This document shows positions 16,767 through 28,362 of a stretch of 64,000 nt of DNA, in pieces (positions within the stretch are counted from its first letter, which is position 1; each line of letters begins with the position of its first letter). The position numbers were made by a program, and so were the translations under genes. Source of the stretch: Rhizobium sp. BK602 (GTDB lineage: Bacteria; Pseudomonadota; Alphaproteobacteria; Rhizobiales; Rhizobiaceae); NCBI RefSeq assembly GCF_014195095.1, contig NZ_JACIBC010000007.1:62001-126000 (forward strand). Reading direction: 5' to 3'. A model generated the notes under the pieces. It saw nothing but the letters and a program-made list of their open reading frames with translations, ran no database searches and had not been told where the DNA came from.

Positions 16767-17277
16767 TCAGCGGCTGAGCGCTGCGGCGATATCGGCACCC
16801 ACAAGCTCGGCGACTTCGCGCGCAGCGCGGTCTTCCGAATCGCGAATGGCGCGTGCCTTGGCGAATTCCTGCGTCGGGAAGTCCACCAGCGAGGTCACTG
16901 ACCGGCTGCCGGATTTCAGCACCTTGCCGTCGCTGACATTCTTCAGCGTGAAGGACGCCGTGACCGTGGTGCGGCCGGCACCCGACGTATCCGAGGACGG
17001 CAGATAGAGAACGCCGCCTGTACCGGAACTGACGCTGAGATCGACCGTATATTTCGGGTTCTTCGTTTCGCCAGCGCCTCGGCCGGCGATGAAGATCAAC
17101 TGATTGCGAACCTGCTGGCCGACGCGAGAATTGGCGTCGGAGAAGGAAACATCGGCGAGCTTCTGCGTGACACCCGTGCTCTCGGCATAGAGCGGCCGAA
17201 CCTGGCAGGAGGAGAGAAGGCCGGCAGCGGCAATCAGAGACGCCACGCCCGCAAGGCGAGCGAGTTTGAAAAGCTTA

Positions 17278-17288
<11 letters not shown>
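16767..17288 (-). CDS. lptE: LPS-assembly lipoprotein LptE
   Basis: LptE plugs the LptD barrel and helps insert LPS into the outer membrane. The 173 aa product has a lipoprotein signal: basic N-terminus, hydrophobic core ASLIAAAGL, lipobox LSSC with Cys28. The mature part starts QVRPLYAE, typical of alphaproteobacterial LptE. The start overlaps the end of leuS by 11 bases, and holA follows, matching the conserved leuS-lptE-holA order. The family is divergent, so the call relies on the signal, length and context together. Confidence 0.88.
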
Positions 17289-19908
<2,620 letters not shown>

Positions 19909-20106
19909 CTTTATCTTGTATTCCGAAAAATCATGGGGAGTTGGCCGTGACCTTCATCACGAAACCAACCAAGCGTCAAGTTTAGCAGGCTCGGCAAGTG
20001 CTTTATCTTGCAATGCAAAGCCGGATTCGGCGGCTTCCGCCCTTGGCAAAGGCGGCTTGCCTCTTTACTGCAAAGTCTTGAGAATAGGCATAGATATCGA
20101 GGCGAA

Positions 20107-20769
20107 ATGATGGAACTTCAAGAGCGGCTGAACGAGGTCCGGTCTCACATCGCGAAGGCGGAACGCGAGGCCGGGAGGCCGGAAGGCGCCGTGCAGCTCG
20201 TTGCCGTTTCCAAGACCTTCGATGCCGAGGCGATCCGTCCGGCGATCTCGGCTGGCCAGCGGGTGTTCGGCGAAAACCGCGTGCAGGAAAGCCAGGGCAA
20301 ATGGCCGGCGCTGAAGGCCGAGACGTCCGATATCGAATTGCATCTGATCGGGCCGCTGCAGTCGAACAAGGCGGCGGACGCCGTCGCGCTGTTCGACGTC
20401 ATCGAAACCGTCGACCGGGAGAAGATCGCCCGTGCGCTCGCCGATGAAATGCAGCGGCAGGGCAAGGCCGTCAGGCTCTATGTACAGGTTAATACAGGTC
20501 TGGAGCCGCAAAAGGCCGGGATCGCGCCCGACGATACCGTCGCCTTCGTCGATCTCTGCCGGGGGGAACTCGGGCTTTCGATCGAAGGATTGATGTGCAT
20601 TCCGCCGGCAGACGAGAATCCGGGGCCGCATTTCGCGCTGCTCGCCAAGCTTGCCAAACAGGCCGGCGTCGAAAAGCTTTCCATGGGCATGTCGAGCGAT
20701 TATGAGGTCGCCGTGGCTTTTGGCGCGACGAGCGTCCGTGTCGGTTCGGCGATTTTCGGGGCGCGGTAA
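20107..20769 (+). CDS. YggS family pyridoxal-phosphate homeostasis protein
   Basis: YggS/PLPBP proteins bind PLP and influence vitamin B6 and amino-acid homeostasis without a known catalytic activity. The 220 aa product has the PLP Lys in VAVSKTF near residue 36, GENRVQES, HLIGPLQSNK, the SMGMSSDYEVAVAFGATSVRVGSAIFG C-terminal phosphate-binding region, and normal length. The ATG at 20107 is immediately followed by another at 20110; GAGGCG lies just upstream. It is a single gene divergent from leuS. Confidence 0.93.
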   Translation: MMELQERLNEVRSHIAKAEREAGRPEGAVQLVAVSKTFDAEAIRPAISAGQRVFGENRVQESQGKWPALKAETSDIELHLIGPLQSNKAADAVALFDVIETVDREKIARALADEMQRQGKAVRLYVQVNTGLEPQKAGIAPDDTVAFVDLCRGELGLSIEGLMCIPPADENPGPHFALLAKLAKQAGVEKLSMGMSSDYEVAVAFGATSVRVGSAIFGAR

Positions 20770-20809
20770 ATCCGCTGTCAAAGCCCCCAGCGTAAGGATG
20801 CGGTGGCCA

Positions 20810-21223
20810 CTATTGCTGTGCCGCTCGGCCTCGGGATCCTAGTCCAAAACCGATAAGGTTTCCGATTGTCACACCGACGAATAAAACTGCTGCCATCTGG
20901 GTCAGATGTTCCCAGGATGTGACGAAGGCGAAGGCGAAAAACGCGCAAACTATAAACAGGAATGGCGCAAAGGCCATCAGCATAGCCAATATAAGAGCTG
21001 ACAATGTGACGATGATGCCAGTGACGATAGCTTCATCGATTTCGACAAATAGGCAAACAATGACACCAGCAATGACAAAGATAGCTGGCAGTATGACGTG
21101 TTCAAATATCGCGAATTTTCCGAAACGCCCTTCCAGGACTTTCAGCCTTGTCACTCGCGCGGCCATCGCGCAGGCCACCAGGCCGAGCACGCAATCATAC
21201 GCATCCCATGTCAAGATTGACAT
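20810..21223 (-). CDS. Hypothetical small polytopic membrane protein
   Basis: The 137 aa product begins MSILTWDAYDCVLG and has about four hydrophobic segments, with a basic stretch RVTRLKVLEGRFGKF between the first two. The C-terminus is GSRGRAAQQ. I do not recognise the family. The base composition is somewhat more AT-rich than its neighbours, and the gene stands alone, convergent with yggS and separated from the DUF1013 gene by a terminator. It could be lineage-specific. Confidence 0.6.
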   Translation of the reverse strand: MSILTWDAYDCVLGLVACAMAARVTRLKVLEGRFGKFAIFEHVILPAIFVIAGVIVCLFVEIDEAIVTGIIVTLSALILAMLMAFAPFLFIVCAFFAFAFVTSWEHLTQMAAVLFVGVTIGNLIGFGLGSRGRAAQQ

Positions 21224-21332
21224 TGCAGGTTCATCTCTCGCCTAACCTTAGGGAGAGTGTATAGCATGTCTTACGGCTCGCCGCATAAGGGCGCAGCACC
21301 ATGCATCATAAGCGTTGCCATAATTGGATATG

Positions 21333-21361
21333 AAAAAGCCCCGGTCGGGAAACCGGGGCTC
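21333..21361 (-). terminator. Rho-independent terminator of the DUF1013 gene
   Basis: Read on the minus strand, AGCCCCGGTT and AACCGGGGCT-type arms pair around a short loop and end in TTTTTC, 25 bases after the DUF1013 stop. Confidence 0.85.
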
Positions 21362-21385
21362 TAACAAAATGCAATCGATCAGCAC

Positions 21386-22093
21386 TCAGTAATGATCGTC
21401 GTCCTCGTCGTCCGGGGTGCTTGATTTCAGCGACTTCAGCTTGGCGAAAACGGCGTCGGCGTCGATTTCCTTTTCCTTGTGGTCGTCGCGCTCATAGCTG
21501 AAGCCGAGCTTCTCGGTTTCCTGCGCCGGCTGTAGCGTCGCGCCGAGTTCGGCGGCGGTCGGCAGCGGACGGCCCTTGGCGGCCTTTTCGACTTCCATGT
21601 CGAGATCGATCTGGCTGCACAGGCCGAGCGTGACCGGGTCCATCGGGGCCAGGTTCGTCGAGTTCCAGTGCGTGCGATCGCGGATCTGCTCGATGGTCGA
21701 CTTGGTGGTGCCGACGAGGCGAGAAATCTGCGCGTCCTTCAATTCCGGATGGTTGCGCACCAGCCAGAGAATGGCGTTCGGGCGGTCCTGACGCTTGGAG
21801 ACCGGCGTGTAGCGCGGGCCGCGGCGCTTGGATTCCGGCACGCGGACCTTCGGCTCGGAAAGCTTCAGCTTGTGGTTCGGATTGGCTTCGGCGCGGGCGA
21901 TCTCGTCGCGCGAGAGCTGGCCGGTGGCGATCGGGTCGAGGCCCTTGATGCCCTGGGCAGCTTCGCCATCGGCAATCGCCTTGACTTCGAGCGGATGCAG
22001 CTTGCAGAACTGCGCGATCTGGTCGAATGACAAGGCCGTATTGTCGACAAGCCAGATGGCGGTTGCCTTCGGCATGAGCAATTGTTGAGCCAT
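21386..22093 (-). CDS. DUF1013 family protein (TrcR-type cell-cycle regulator)
   Basis: The 235 aa product starts MAQQLLMPKATAIWLVDNTALSFDQIA and has two HTH-like segments: the N-terminal one (SFDQIAQFCKLHPLEVKAIAD) and a second around NAILWLVRNHPELKDAQISRLVGTTKSTIEQIRD. This is the DUF1013 family, restricted to alphaproteobacteria and named TrcR for its role with RNA polymerase in cell-cycle transcription. The C-terminus is very acidic (STPDDEDDDHY). The ATG at 22093 is right; the frame continues upstream antisense to acs without meaning. It is divergent from acs. Confidence 0.85.
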   Translation of the reverse strand: MAQQLLMPKATAIWLVDNTALSFDQIAQFCKLHPLEVKAIADGEAAQGIKGLDPIATGQLSRDEIARAEANPNHKLKLSEPKVRVPESKRRGPRYTPVSKRQDRPNAILWLVRNHPELKDAQISRLVGTTKSTIEQIRDRTHWNSTNLAPMDPVTLGLCSQIDLDMEVEKAAKGRPLPTAAELGATLQPAQETEKLGFSYERDDHKEKEIDADAVFAKLKSLKSSTPDDEDDDHY

Positions 22094-22315
22094 GGATATA
22101 GTCCTTCTGTCAGTCCGCGCCGGTGTCGCGGTCCGGGGTGTAACACCACATTGTCCGGGAAATATGGCCCTATATAACCGCAGCGTCGCGGAATTGCAAT
22201 TCTTTGCGGATGAAATGCGCTTTGTCCAATTGCTGTCGTGGTTTGACCTGCTATTGATAGCGCGGAATGGCCGCCCAATATTGCGAAATGGGTGCCGGAA
22301 TTTGAGGAGGAAACC

Positions 22316-24274
22316 ATGTCGGACAAGATTCATCCGGTGACGAAACCGGTCAAGGCGCGCGCGCTGATCGATGAGGCGAAATACCAGAAATGGTACAAGC
22401 GGAGCGTCGAGGATCCCGACAAGTTCTGGGGCAAGCACGGCAAGCGGATCGACTGGTTCAAGCCCTATACCAAGGTCAAGAACACATCCTTTACCGGCAA
22501 GGTCTCGATCAAGTGGTTCGAGGACGGCGTTACCAACGTTTCCTACAATTGCATCGACCGGCATTTGAAGAAGCACGGCGATCGCGTCGCTTTCATCTGG
22601 GAAGGCGACAATCCCTATCTCGACAAGAAGATCACCTATAACGAGCTTTACGAGCAGGTCTGCCGGCTGGCGAACGTCCTGAAGAAGCACGGCGTCAAGA
22701 AGGGCGATCGCGTCACCATCTATATGCCGATGATCCCGGAAGCGGCCTATGCGATGCTCGCCTGCGCCCGCATCGGCGCGGTGCATTCGGTCGTCTTCGG
22801 CGGCTTCTCGCCCGAGGCGCTGGGCGGCCGCATCGTCGATTGCCAGTCCACCTTCGTCATCACCTGCGACGAGGGCATCCGCGGCGGCAAGCCCATCCCG
22901 CTCAAGGACAATACCGACAAGGCGATCGAGATCGCCGCCAAGCAGAAAGTCACCGTCAAGACCGTCCTGGCCGTGCGCCGCACCGGCGGCAAGACCGGTT
23001 GGACGCCCGGCCGCGACCTCTGGTACCACGAGGAAACCGCCAAGGTGAAGGCGGATTGTCCGCCGGCGAAGATGAAGGCGGAAGACCCGCTGTTCATCCT
23101 CTATACGTCCGGCTCCACCGGCAAGCCGAAGGGCGTGCTGCATACCACGGGCGGCTATCTCGTCTATGCGGCGATGACGCACGAATATACGTTCGACTAT
23201 CATCCCGGCGATATCTACTGGTGCACGGCCGATGTCGGCTGGGTGACGGGCCACTCCTATATCGTCTACGGGCCGCTGGCGAACGCCGCGACCTCGCTGA
23301 TGTTCGAGGGCGTGCCGAACTATCCGGATCAAGGCCGATTCTGGGAGATCATCGACAAGCACAAGGTCAACATCTTCTACACCGCGCCGACGGCGATCCG
23401 TTCGCTGATGGGCGTCGGCGATCATTTCGTCAAGCGCTCCTCGCGCTCCAGCCTGCGCCTGCTCGGTACGGTCGGCGAGCCGATCAATCCGGAAGCCTGG
23501 GAATGGTATTACAAGGTGGTCGGCGACAGCCGCTGCCCGATCGTCGATACCTGGTGGCAGACGGAGACCGGCGGCCATATGATCACGCCGCTGCCGGGCG
23601 CGACGGATCTGAAACCCGGTTCGGCCACCCTGCCCTTCTTCGGCGTACAGCCACAGCTGGTCGATAATGAAGGCAATGTGCTGGAAGGTGCCGTCGACGG
23701 CAATCTCGTCATCGCCGACAGCTGGCCCGGCCAGATGCGCACGGTCTATGGCGATCACGAGCGCTTCATCCAGACCTATTTCTCCACCTACAAGGGCAAG
23801 TATTTCACCGGCGACGGCTGCCGCCGCGACGAGGACGGCTATTACTGGATCACCGGTCGCGTCGATGACGTGCTCAACGTTTCCGGCCACCGCCTCGGCA
23901 CGGCGGAGGTCGAATCGGCGCTGGTGTCGCACACGCATGTCTCGGAGGCGGCGGTCGTCGGCTATCCGCATTCGATCAAGGGCCAGGGCATCTATTGCTA
24001 TGTGACGCTGATGGCCGGTCAGGAGGGCTCGGACGCACTGCGCCAGGAGCTGGTGAAACACGTCCGCACCGAGATCGGCCCGATCGCCTCGCCCGACAAG
24101 ATCCAGTTCGCCCCCGGCCTGCCGAAAACCCGCTCCGGCAAGATCATGCGCCGTATCCTGCGCAAGATCGCCGAAGACGATTTCGGCGCGCTCGGCGATA
24201 CCTCGACGCTCGCCGATCCGGCTGTTGTCGACGATCTGATCGCCAATCGGCAGAACAAGGCGGATGCTGCTTGA
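22316..24274 (+). CDS. acs: Acetyl-CoA synthetase
   Basis: Acs converts acetate, ATP and CoA to acetyl-CoA via acetyl-AMP. The 652 aa product has the ANL-superfamily P-loop YTSGSTGKPKG, the WWQTETGG motif, the YFTGDGCRRDEDGYYWITGR hinge region, and PKTRSGKIMRR with the Lys that is acetylated by Pat-type enzymes as a control. The ATG at 22316 follows the strong site GAGGAGG. It is full length, cytosolic and monocistronic, ending in a hairpin terminator. Confidence 0.97.
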   Translation: MSDKIHPVTKPVKARALIDEAKYQKWYKRSVEDPDKFWGKHGKRIDWFKPYTKVKNTSFTGKVSIKWFEDGVTNVSYNCIDRHLKKHGDRVAFIWEGDNPYLDKKITYNELYEQVCRLANVLKKHGVKKGDRVTIYMPMIPEAAYAMLACARIGAVHSVVFGGFSPEALGGRIVDCQSTFVITCDEGIRGGKPIPLKDNTDKAIEIAAKQKVTVKTVLAVRRTGGKTGWTPGRDLWYHEETAKVKADCPPAKMKAEDPLFILYTSGSTGKPKGVLHTTGGYLVYAAMTHEYTFDYHPGDIYWCTADVGWVTGHSYIVYGPLANAATSLMFEGVPNYPDQGRFWEIIDKHKVNIFYTAPTAIRSLMGVGDHFVKRSSRSSLRLLGTVGEPINPEAWEWYYKVVGDSRCPIVDTWWQTETGGHMITPLPGATDLKPGSATLPFFGVQPQLVDNEGNVLEGAVDGNLVIADSWPGQMRTVYGDHERFIQTYFSTYKGKYFTGDGCRRDEDGYYWITGRVDDVLNVSGHRLGTAEVESALVSHTHVSEAAVVGYPHSIKGQGIYCYVTLMAGQEGSDALRQELVKHVRTEIGPIASPDKIQFAPGLPKTRSGKIMRRILRKIAEDDFGALGDTSTLADPAVVDDLIANRQNKADAA

Positions 24275-24283
24275 TTATTATTT

Positions 24284-24318
24284 AAAACGCCGCCTTGGAG
24301 AACTGAGGCGGCGTTTTT
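24284..24318 (+). terminator. Rho-independent terminator after acs
   Basis: AAAACGCCGCCT and AGGCGGCGTTTT form a 12-base stem with a 10-base loop and a T-tract, 10 bases past the acs stop. Confidence 0.92.
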
Positions 24319-24581
24319 CAGCACTCATTAAATTCATTGATCAGATCATTTAGGGTTAAGTTCCGCACACATGTAGGTTTTAATGGCTAACTTTTGTTGC
24401 GCTCTTTAAAAAGAATCGAGCGAAACCAAGCGGTTGAATCGTTTTCATTTGTTAAGTGAATGATTCTATTGACTGAATCAAATAAGACTCTATTCTATTA
24501 ATGCAACCCTTGCTTAGTGACAAAGGCCCCTGGGACTTTCAAGAGATAGCTAAGATCGCCGATATGGCGGGTTGCACCTAC
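24319..24581. other. AT-rich intergenic flank of the DUF3800 islet
   Basis: From the acs terminator to the DUF3800 stop the sequence is strongly AT-rich compared with the rest of the window, with runs such as TTTAAAAAGAAT. I see no integrase, tRNA end or clear direct repeat in it. A 70-codon plus-strand frame from 24501 runs antisense into the DUF3800 gene and lacks support. Confidence 0.6.
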
Positions 24582-25346
24582 TCAGTAGTAGAGTTGTTTG
24601 CCGTTTTTCCAGAGTTCATACTCGTAAGAAATACGATTTTTAATAAGGTCATAAGACCTGTTATCTCCTCTTTCCCATTTTCTCTGAATTGCCCATGCGC
24701 AATAGTCGGCTAGCTGTAGGCACGGATCACAATTGGACGGTCGGAAATCGACAGCCCATTGTATGTTGTGGATAGTTTGCGACATCACGTCACTGAGAGC
24801 GGTTGTAAACGTCGCTCTTTCTTTCTTCGTACCGATTGATGCGGCGGTAATTAACACCCGCGTATTCTTGTCGACGTGTTTCGTAACGCCATGTTTGAAT
24901 TGATAAAACCAGGGATATTTATAGAATCTGGACTTGTCCTGACGAATATGCGGCTGAGCTTTTGCTTTTTCACAAATAGTAGCCTGAACTTGGAAATCGT
25001 ATTTTAGAATTTCCTGGAAAACTCGATCTCTGACAGCTTGAGAGTCAACGGTAGCGTGAAAAAAATCTCCAATATCGAATTTATCCCAAAGTAATTGATG
25101 GCGGAGTTCTTGTAGCGCGTGTCCAACGCCAAGATCCTTTGTTGTAACGGTGCAAATTATAAAATATTTGCTCACGTTTTGGTTTCTATTAAAAGTAAAG
25201 CATCCCGCTTCGTCGGCAAATATATAGCTATTACCCATAGGTTTTTGGCTTAATTTTTGACGAATATTATCCGTTTCTGATGAGAGTTTTGGAGGTGTAT
25301 AGTTGTTTCGAGCGCGAAATATTATATCAGAGATAGAATCTTCCAC
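24582..25346 (-). CDS. DUF3800 domain-containing protein
   Basis: The 254 aa product has the DUF3800 hallmarks: an N-terminal acidic motif after a hydrophobic strand (YIFADEAGCF, residues 41-50) and a C-terminal QLADYCAWAIQRKWERGD helix. The fold is thought to be RNase H-like, and family members occur often in accessory and phage-defence islands, but function is unproven. Translation starts at GTG 25346 with AGGAG 7 bases upstream. Codon use and composition are AT-rich, unlike all neighbours, suggesting transfer. No partner gene is adjacent: downstream is the acs terminator, upstream the SdhAF4-like gene. Confidence 0.78.
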   Translation of the reverse strand: MEDSISDIIFRARNNYTPPKLSSETDNIRQKLSQKPMGNSYIFADEAGCFTFNRNQNVSKYFIICTVTTKDLGVGHALQELRHQLLWDKFDIGDFFHATVDSQAVRDRVFQEILKYDFQVQATICEKAKAQPHIRQDKSRFYKYPWFYQFKHGVTKHVDKNTRVLITAASIGTKKERATFTTALSDVMSQTIHNIQWAVDFRPSNCDPCLQLADYCAWAIQRKWERGDNRSYDLIKNRISYEYELWKNGKQLYY

Positions 25347-25496
25347 TGCAATCTCCTACCCGACGAATCGCGCCCTCCCAAAACGCTGATTAAATATAAG
25401 CTTGATTGGAAGTGAAGACGACTCTTATTTGCAATCTATGATTCCATCAAAACGACGATCCGCTTTGATTGGATAAAATTGAACTTTAATTTTACC

Positions 25497-25715
25497 TTAA
25501 AAATCGATCGCTCGGCCGTTGATTTCCCAATCGCCGAAGCGGGCTGGGTCGGCGCCGCCGCGGCCGCCGATTTCGGGGGCAAGTTGGGCTTGCGCCTGTG
25601 CTTGGCGCCGCTCCTCGGCTTCGGCAAGGGCGCGCTTAGCTGCTGGCGAGAGCGGCTTGCGTGCAATGTCGTCGGTCTCGGTGTCGATTTTATTGTCGTT
25701 ATCTGCAGTCTGCAT
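25497..25715 (-). CDS. DUF1674 / SdhAF4-like succinate dehydrogenase assembly factor
   Basis: The 72 aa product is charged and Ala/Gln-rich at its N-terminus and ends in the DUF1674 signature GGRGGADPARFGDWEINGRAIDF in two parts: GGRGGADP and RFGDWEINGRAIDF. In mitochondria and alphaproteobacteria this family (SdhAF4/SdhE-like assembly factor 4) helps mature the flavinated SdhA subunit. Start at ATG 25715 (MQTADNDNK); a frame opening at 25763 adds residues without family likeness. It is divergent from htpX, the usual rhizobial context. Confidence 0.85.
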   Translation of the reverse strand: MQTADNDNKIDTETDDIARKPLSPAAKRALAEAEERRQAQAQAQLAPEIGGRGGADPARFGDWEINGRAIDF

Positions 25716-25824
25716 GGTCTCGCGCGACCTCCGAAATATTGAAATGCAGGGAGGAATAGCCAAATCATAGTGCGTCCGGCCGCAAAGAAAAAGGTTTGGA
25801 CGACAGATGTGTTGGAGAGTTTAG

Positions 25825-26811
25825 ATGAATCTCATGCGTACCGCCATGCTTCTGGCCTTCATGACCGCGCTGTTCATGGGCGTCGGCTACCTGATCGGCG
25901 GTCAGTCCGGCATGATGATCGCGCTCGTCGCGGCCGCCGGCATGAATTTCTTTTCCTACTGGAATTCCGACCGCATGGTATTGTCGACCTATGGCGCGCA
26001 GGAGGTGGATGAGCGCAGCGCCCCGGAGTTCTACGGCATCGTGCGCGATCTCGCCCGCAATGCCGGCCTGCCGATGCCGAAGGTCTATCTCTACGACAAT
26101 CCGCAGCCGAATGCCTTCGCCACCGGCCGCAATCCGCAGAATGCCGCCGTCGCCGCCTCGACCGGCCTTCTGCATGCGCTGACGCCGCAGGAAGTGGCGG
26201 GTGTCATGGCGCACGAACTCGCGCATGTCCAAAATCGCGACACGCTGACCATGACGATCACGGCGACGCTTGCCGGCGCCATCTCCATGCTCGGCAATTT
26301 CGCCTTTTTCTTCGGTGGCCGCCGCGACAACAACAATCCGCTCGGCGCTGTCGGCGTGCTGGTGGCGATGATCGTCGCTCCGCTTGCCGCCATGCTGGTG
26401 CAGATGGCGATCAGCCGTACCCGCGAATATTCGGCCGACCGCCGCGGCGCGGAAATCTGCGGCAATCCGCTCTGGCTCGCCTCGGCGCTCGGCAAGATCG
26501 CGCGGGGCGCGGCGCATATTCCGAACGAGGAAGCCGAAGGGCATCCGGCGACGGCGCATATGTTCATCATCAATCCTTTGTCCGGCGCGCGCATGGACAA
26601 TCTGTTCTCGACCCATCCGAACACGGAGAACCGCATTGCCGCGCTGCAGGAGATGGCGCGCCATGGCGGCAGCGCAGGCCCTTCCGGCGGCGTTTCGTCC
26701 GGCTTTGGCTCGACGGGACCGGCCATGACTGCTAATCCGGTGCGCAAATCGCGCTCCGTGCCGAATACGGGTCGCGGTGGTTCGCAACCGCCGAAGGGTC
26801 CCTGGTCTTGA
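25825..26811 (+). CDS. htpX: Membrane-bound zinc protease HtpX
   Basis: HtpX is an inner-membrane M48 metalloprotease that degrades misfolded membrane proteins. The 328 aa product has two N-terminal transmembrane segments, the HELAH zinc motif (in GVMAHELAHVQNRDT, about residues 128-142), two further hydrophobic segments, and the third zinc ligand in TREYSADRRGAE. The C-terminal 50 residues are Gly/Ser-rich and likely disordered. The stop overlaps the TTG start of rsmB by 3 bases. Confidence 0.95.
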   Translation: MNLMRTAMLLAFMTALFMGVGYLIGGQSGMMIALVAAAGMNFFSYWNSDRMVLSTYGAQEVDERSAPEFYGIVRDLARNAGLPMPKVYLYDNPQPNAFATGRNPQNAAVAASTGLLHALTPQEVAGVMAHELAHVQNRDTLTMTITATLAGAISMLGNFAFFFGGRRDNNNPLGAVGVLVAMIVAPLAAMLVQMAISRTREYSADRRGAEICGNPLWLASALGKIARGAAHIPNEEAEGHPATAHMFIINPLSGARMDNLFSTHPNTENRIAALQEMARHGGSAGPSGGVSSGFGSTGPAMTANPVRKSRSVPNTGRGGSQPPKGPWS

Positions 26812-28214
26812 GTTCTGATAATAAAAACAAACGTTTCAACAAAGACGGAAAGCAGGCAGGCAACCGCTCGGCCCAAGGCAGACCGCGTGATTCGGTTCCA
26901 TCCAAGCCTGGGTTTGCCGCGCGCGCGGCCGCGACGAAGATCCTTTCGGCTGTCATCGACCGCAAGACGCCGCTCGACGGCATGCTGGATGCCGAGGGCG
27001 GCAATCCCGCCTACAAGGCGCTCGGCGACAGCGACCGGGCGCTGGTGCGCGCCATCCTGAATTCCGCCCTGCGGCACCTGCCGCGCATCGAGGCGGCGAT
27101 TTCCTCGCTGCTGGACTCGCCATTGCCGGAAGGCGCGCGCGCCCTGCATCATGTGCTGGTGGTGGGTGCTGCGCAGATGCTCTATCTCGACGTGCCGGAT
27201 CATTCGGCTGTCGACATCGCCGTGGAACAGGCCAATCAGGACCCGCGCAACCGCCGCTTCGCCAAGCTGGTCAACGCCATTCTCCGGCGCATCGGGCGGG
27301 AGAAGGCGGAGATATTGAGCCGGGTTGCCGATGTGCCGGCCATGCCCGCCTGGTTCCTGTCGCGCCTGGAGGCTGCCTATGGCAAGGACGCGGCGCTCAG
27401 GATCTCCGAGACGCAGCTGGAACCGGCGGCGATCGACGTCACGGTCAAGTCCGATGCCGATGGCTGGGCCAAGCGCCTGAATGGCGTCGTGCTGCCCACC
27501 GGCGGCGTGCGGCTCGCCGCCTTCGAAGGTTCGATCCCGTCGCTGGACGGATTTGCCGACGGGCAATGGTGGGTGCAGGATGCCGCCGCCAGCATTCCCG
27601 CCAAGCTGTTCGGTTCGCTTGCCGGCAAAAGGGTCGTGGACCTCTGCGCCGCGCCCGGCGGCAAGACGGCGCAGCTCATCCTTGCCGGCGGCAAGGTGAC
27701 GGCGCTCGACCAGTCCGCCAACCGCCTGAAGCGGCTCGCCGCCAATCTGGCGCGGCTTGGGCTGGAGGCGGAAGCGGTCGTGGCCGACATGGCGAAGTTC
27801 CAGCCGGACGAGCTCTTCGACGCCGCCCTTCTCGACGCCCCCTGCTCGTCCACGGGCACGACGCGGCGCCATCCGGATGTGCTCTGGACCAAGGGACCAG
27901 AGGATATCGCCAAGCTTGCCGGCCTGCAGGAGCGTCTGCTGCGCCATGCCTTGACGCTGGTCAAGCCCGGCGGGATCGTCGTCTTTTCCAATTGCTCGCT
28001 CGATCCCGAAGAGGGCGAGGATCTGGTCGCACGTATCCTCTCCGGGACGGATATCGCCGAGCGCGTGGCGATCAGGCCGCAGGATTGGCCAGGTCTCGAA
28101 GCGGCGATCTCTCCTCTCGGTGCCTTCCGCACCACGCCCGACATGCTGCCGCTCTCTGGCTTTGCCTCGGGGCTTGATGGCTTCTATGCCGTGGTGCTTC
28201 GCCGCACGCGATAG
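26808..28214 (+). CDS. rsmB: RsmB/NOP family RNA cytosine-C5 methyltransferase
   Basis: RsmB-type enzymes methylate C967 of 16S rRNA. The 468 aa product has an N-terminal NusB-like RNA-binding domain (AARAAATKILSAVIDRK through the DIAVEQANQDPRNRRFAKLVNAILRR segment), the SAM motif DLCAAPGGKTAQL near residue 281, and the two catalytic Cys motifs DAPCSSTGTTRRHPD and FSNCSLDPEEGE. It starts at TTG 26808, which overlaps the htpX stop (TTGA); family members begin at this point. The 148 bases after it contain no gene. Confidence 0.92.
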   Translation: MSSDNKNKRFNKDGKQAGNRSAQGRPRDSVPSKPGFAARAAATKILSAVIDRKTPLDGMLDAEGGNPAYKALGDSDRALVRAILNSALRHLPRIEAAISSLLDSPLPEGARALHHVLVVGAAQMLYLDVPDHSAVDIAVEQANQDPRNRRFAKLVNAILRRIGREKAEILSRVADVPAMPAWFLSRLEAAYGKDAALRISETQLEPAAIDVTVKSDADGWAKRLNGVVLPTGGVRLAAFEGSIPSLDGFADGQWWVQDAAASIPAKLFGSLAGKRVVDLCAAPGGKTAQLILAGGKVTALDQSANRLKRLAANLARLGLEAEAVVADMAKFQPDELFDAALLDAPCSSTGTTRRHPDVLWTKGPEDIAKLAGLQERLLRHALTLVKPGGIVVFSNCSLDPEEGEDLVARILSGTDIAERVAIRPQDWPGLEAAISPLGAFRTTPDMLPLSGFASGLDGFYAVVLRRTR

Positions 28215-28362
28215 TGGTATGTTCGAGCGGTTACGCCTGATTGATCAAAAATCGGGCAGAGTGTCCCTATTTGAGATATTCCTAACCTCTTCTTAACCAC
28301 GGATGTTGAGAGTAGGCGCGAGCAAAGATGTATTTTTGCGGCAGGGTTTGGTGAGTTTACAC

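Noticed and set aside
22094..24061. Extension of the DUF1013 frame by 650 codons
   Set aside because: The upstream extension is antisense to acs. The family N-terminus MAQQLLMPKATA begins at 22093.
24501..24713. 70-codon plus-strand frame in the DUF3800 islet
   Set aside because: It overlaps the DUF3800 gene antisense, has no clear ribosome site and no recognisable features.
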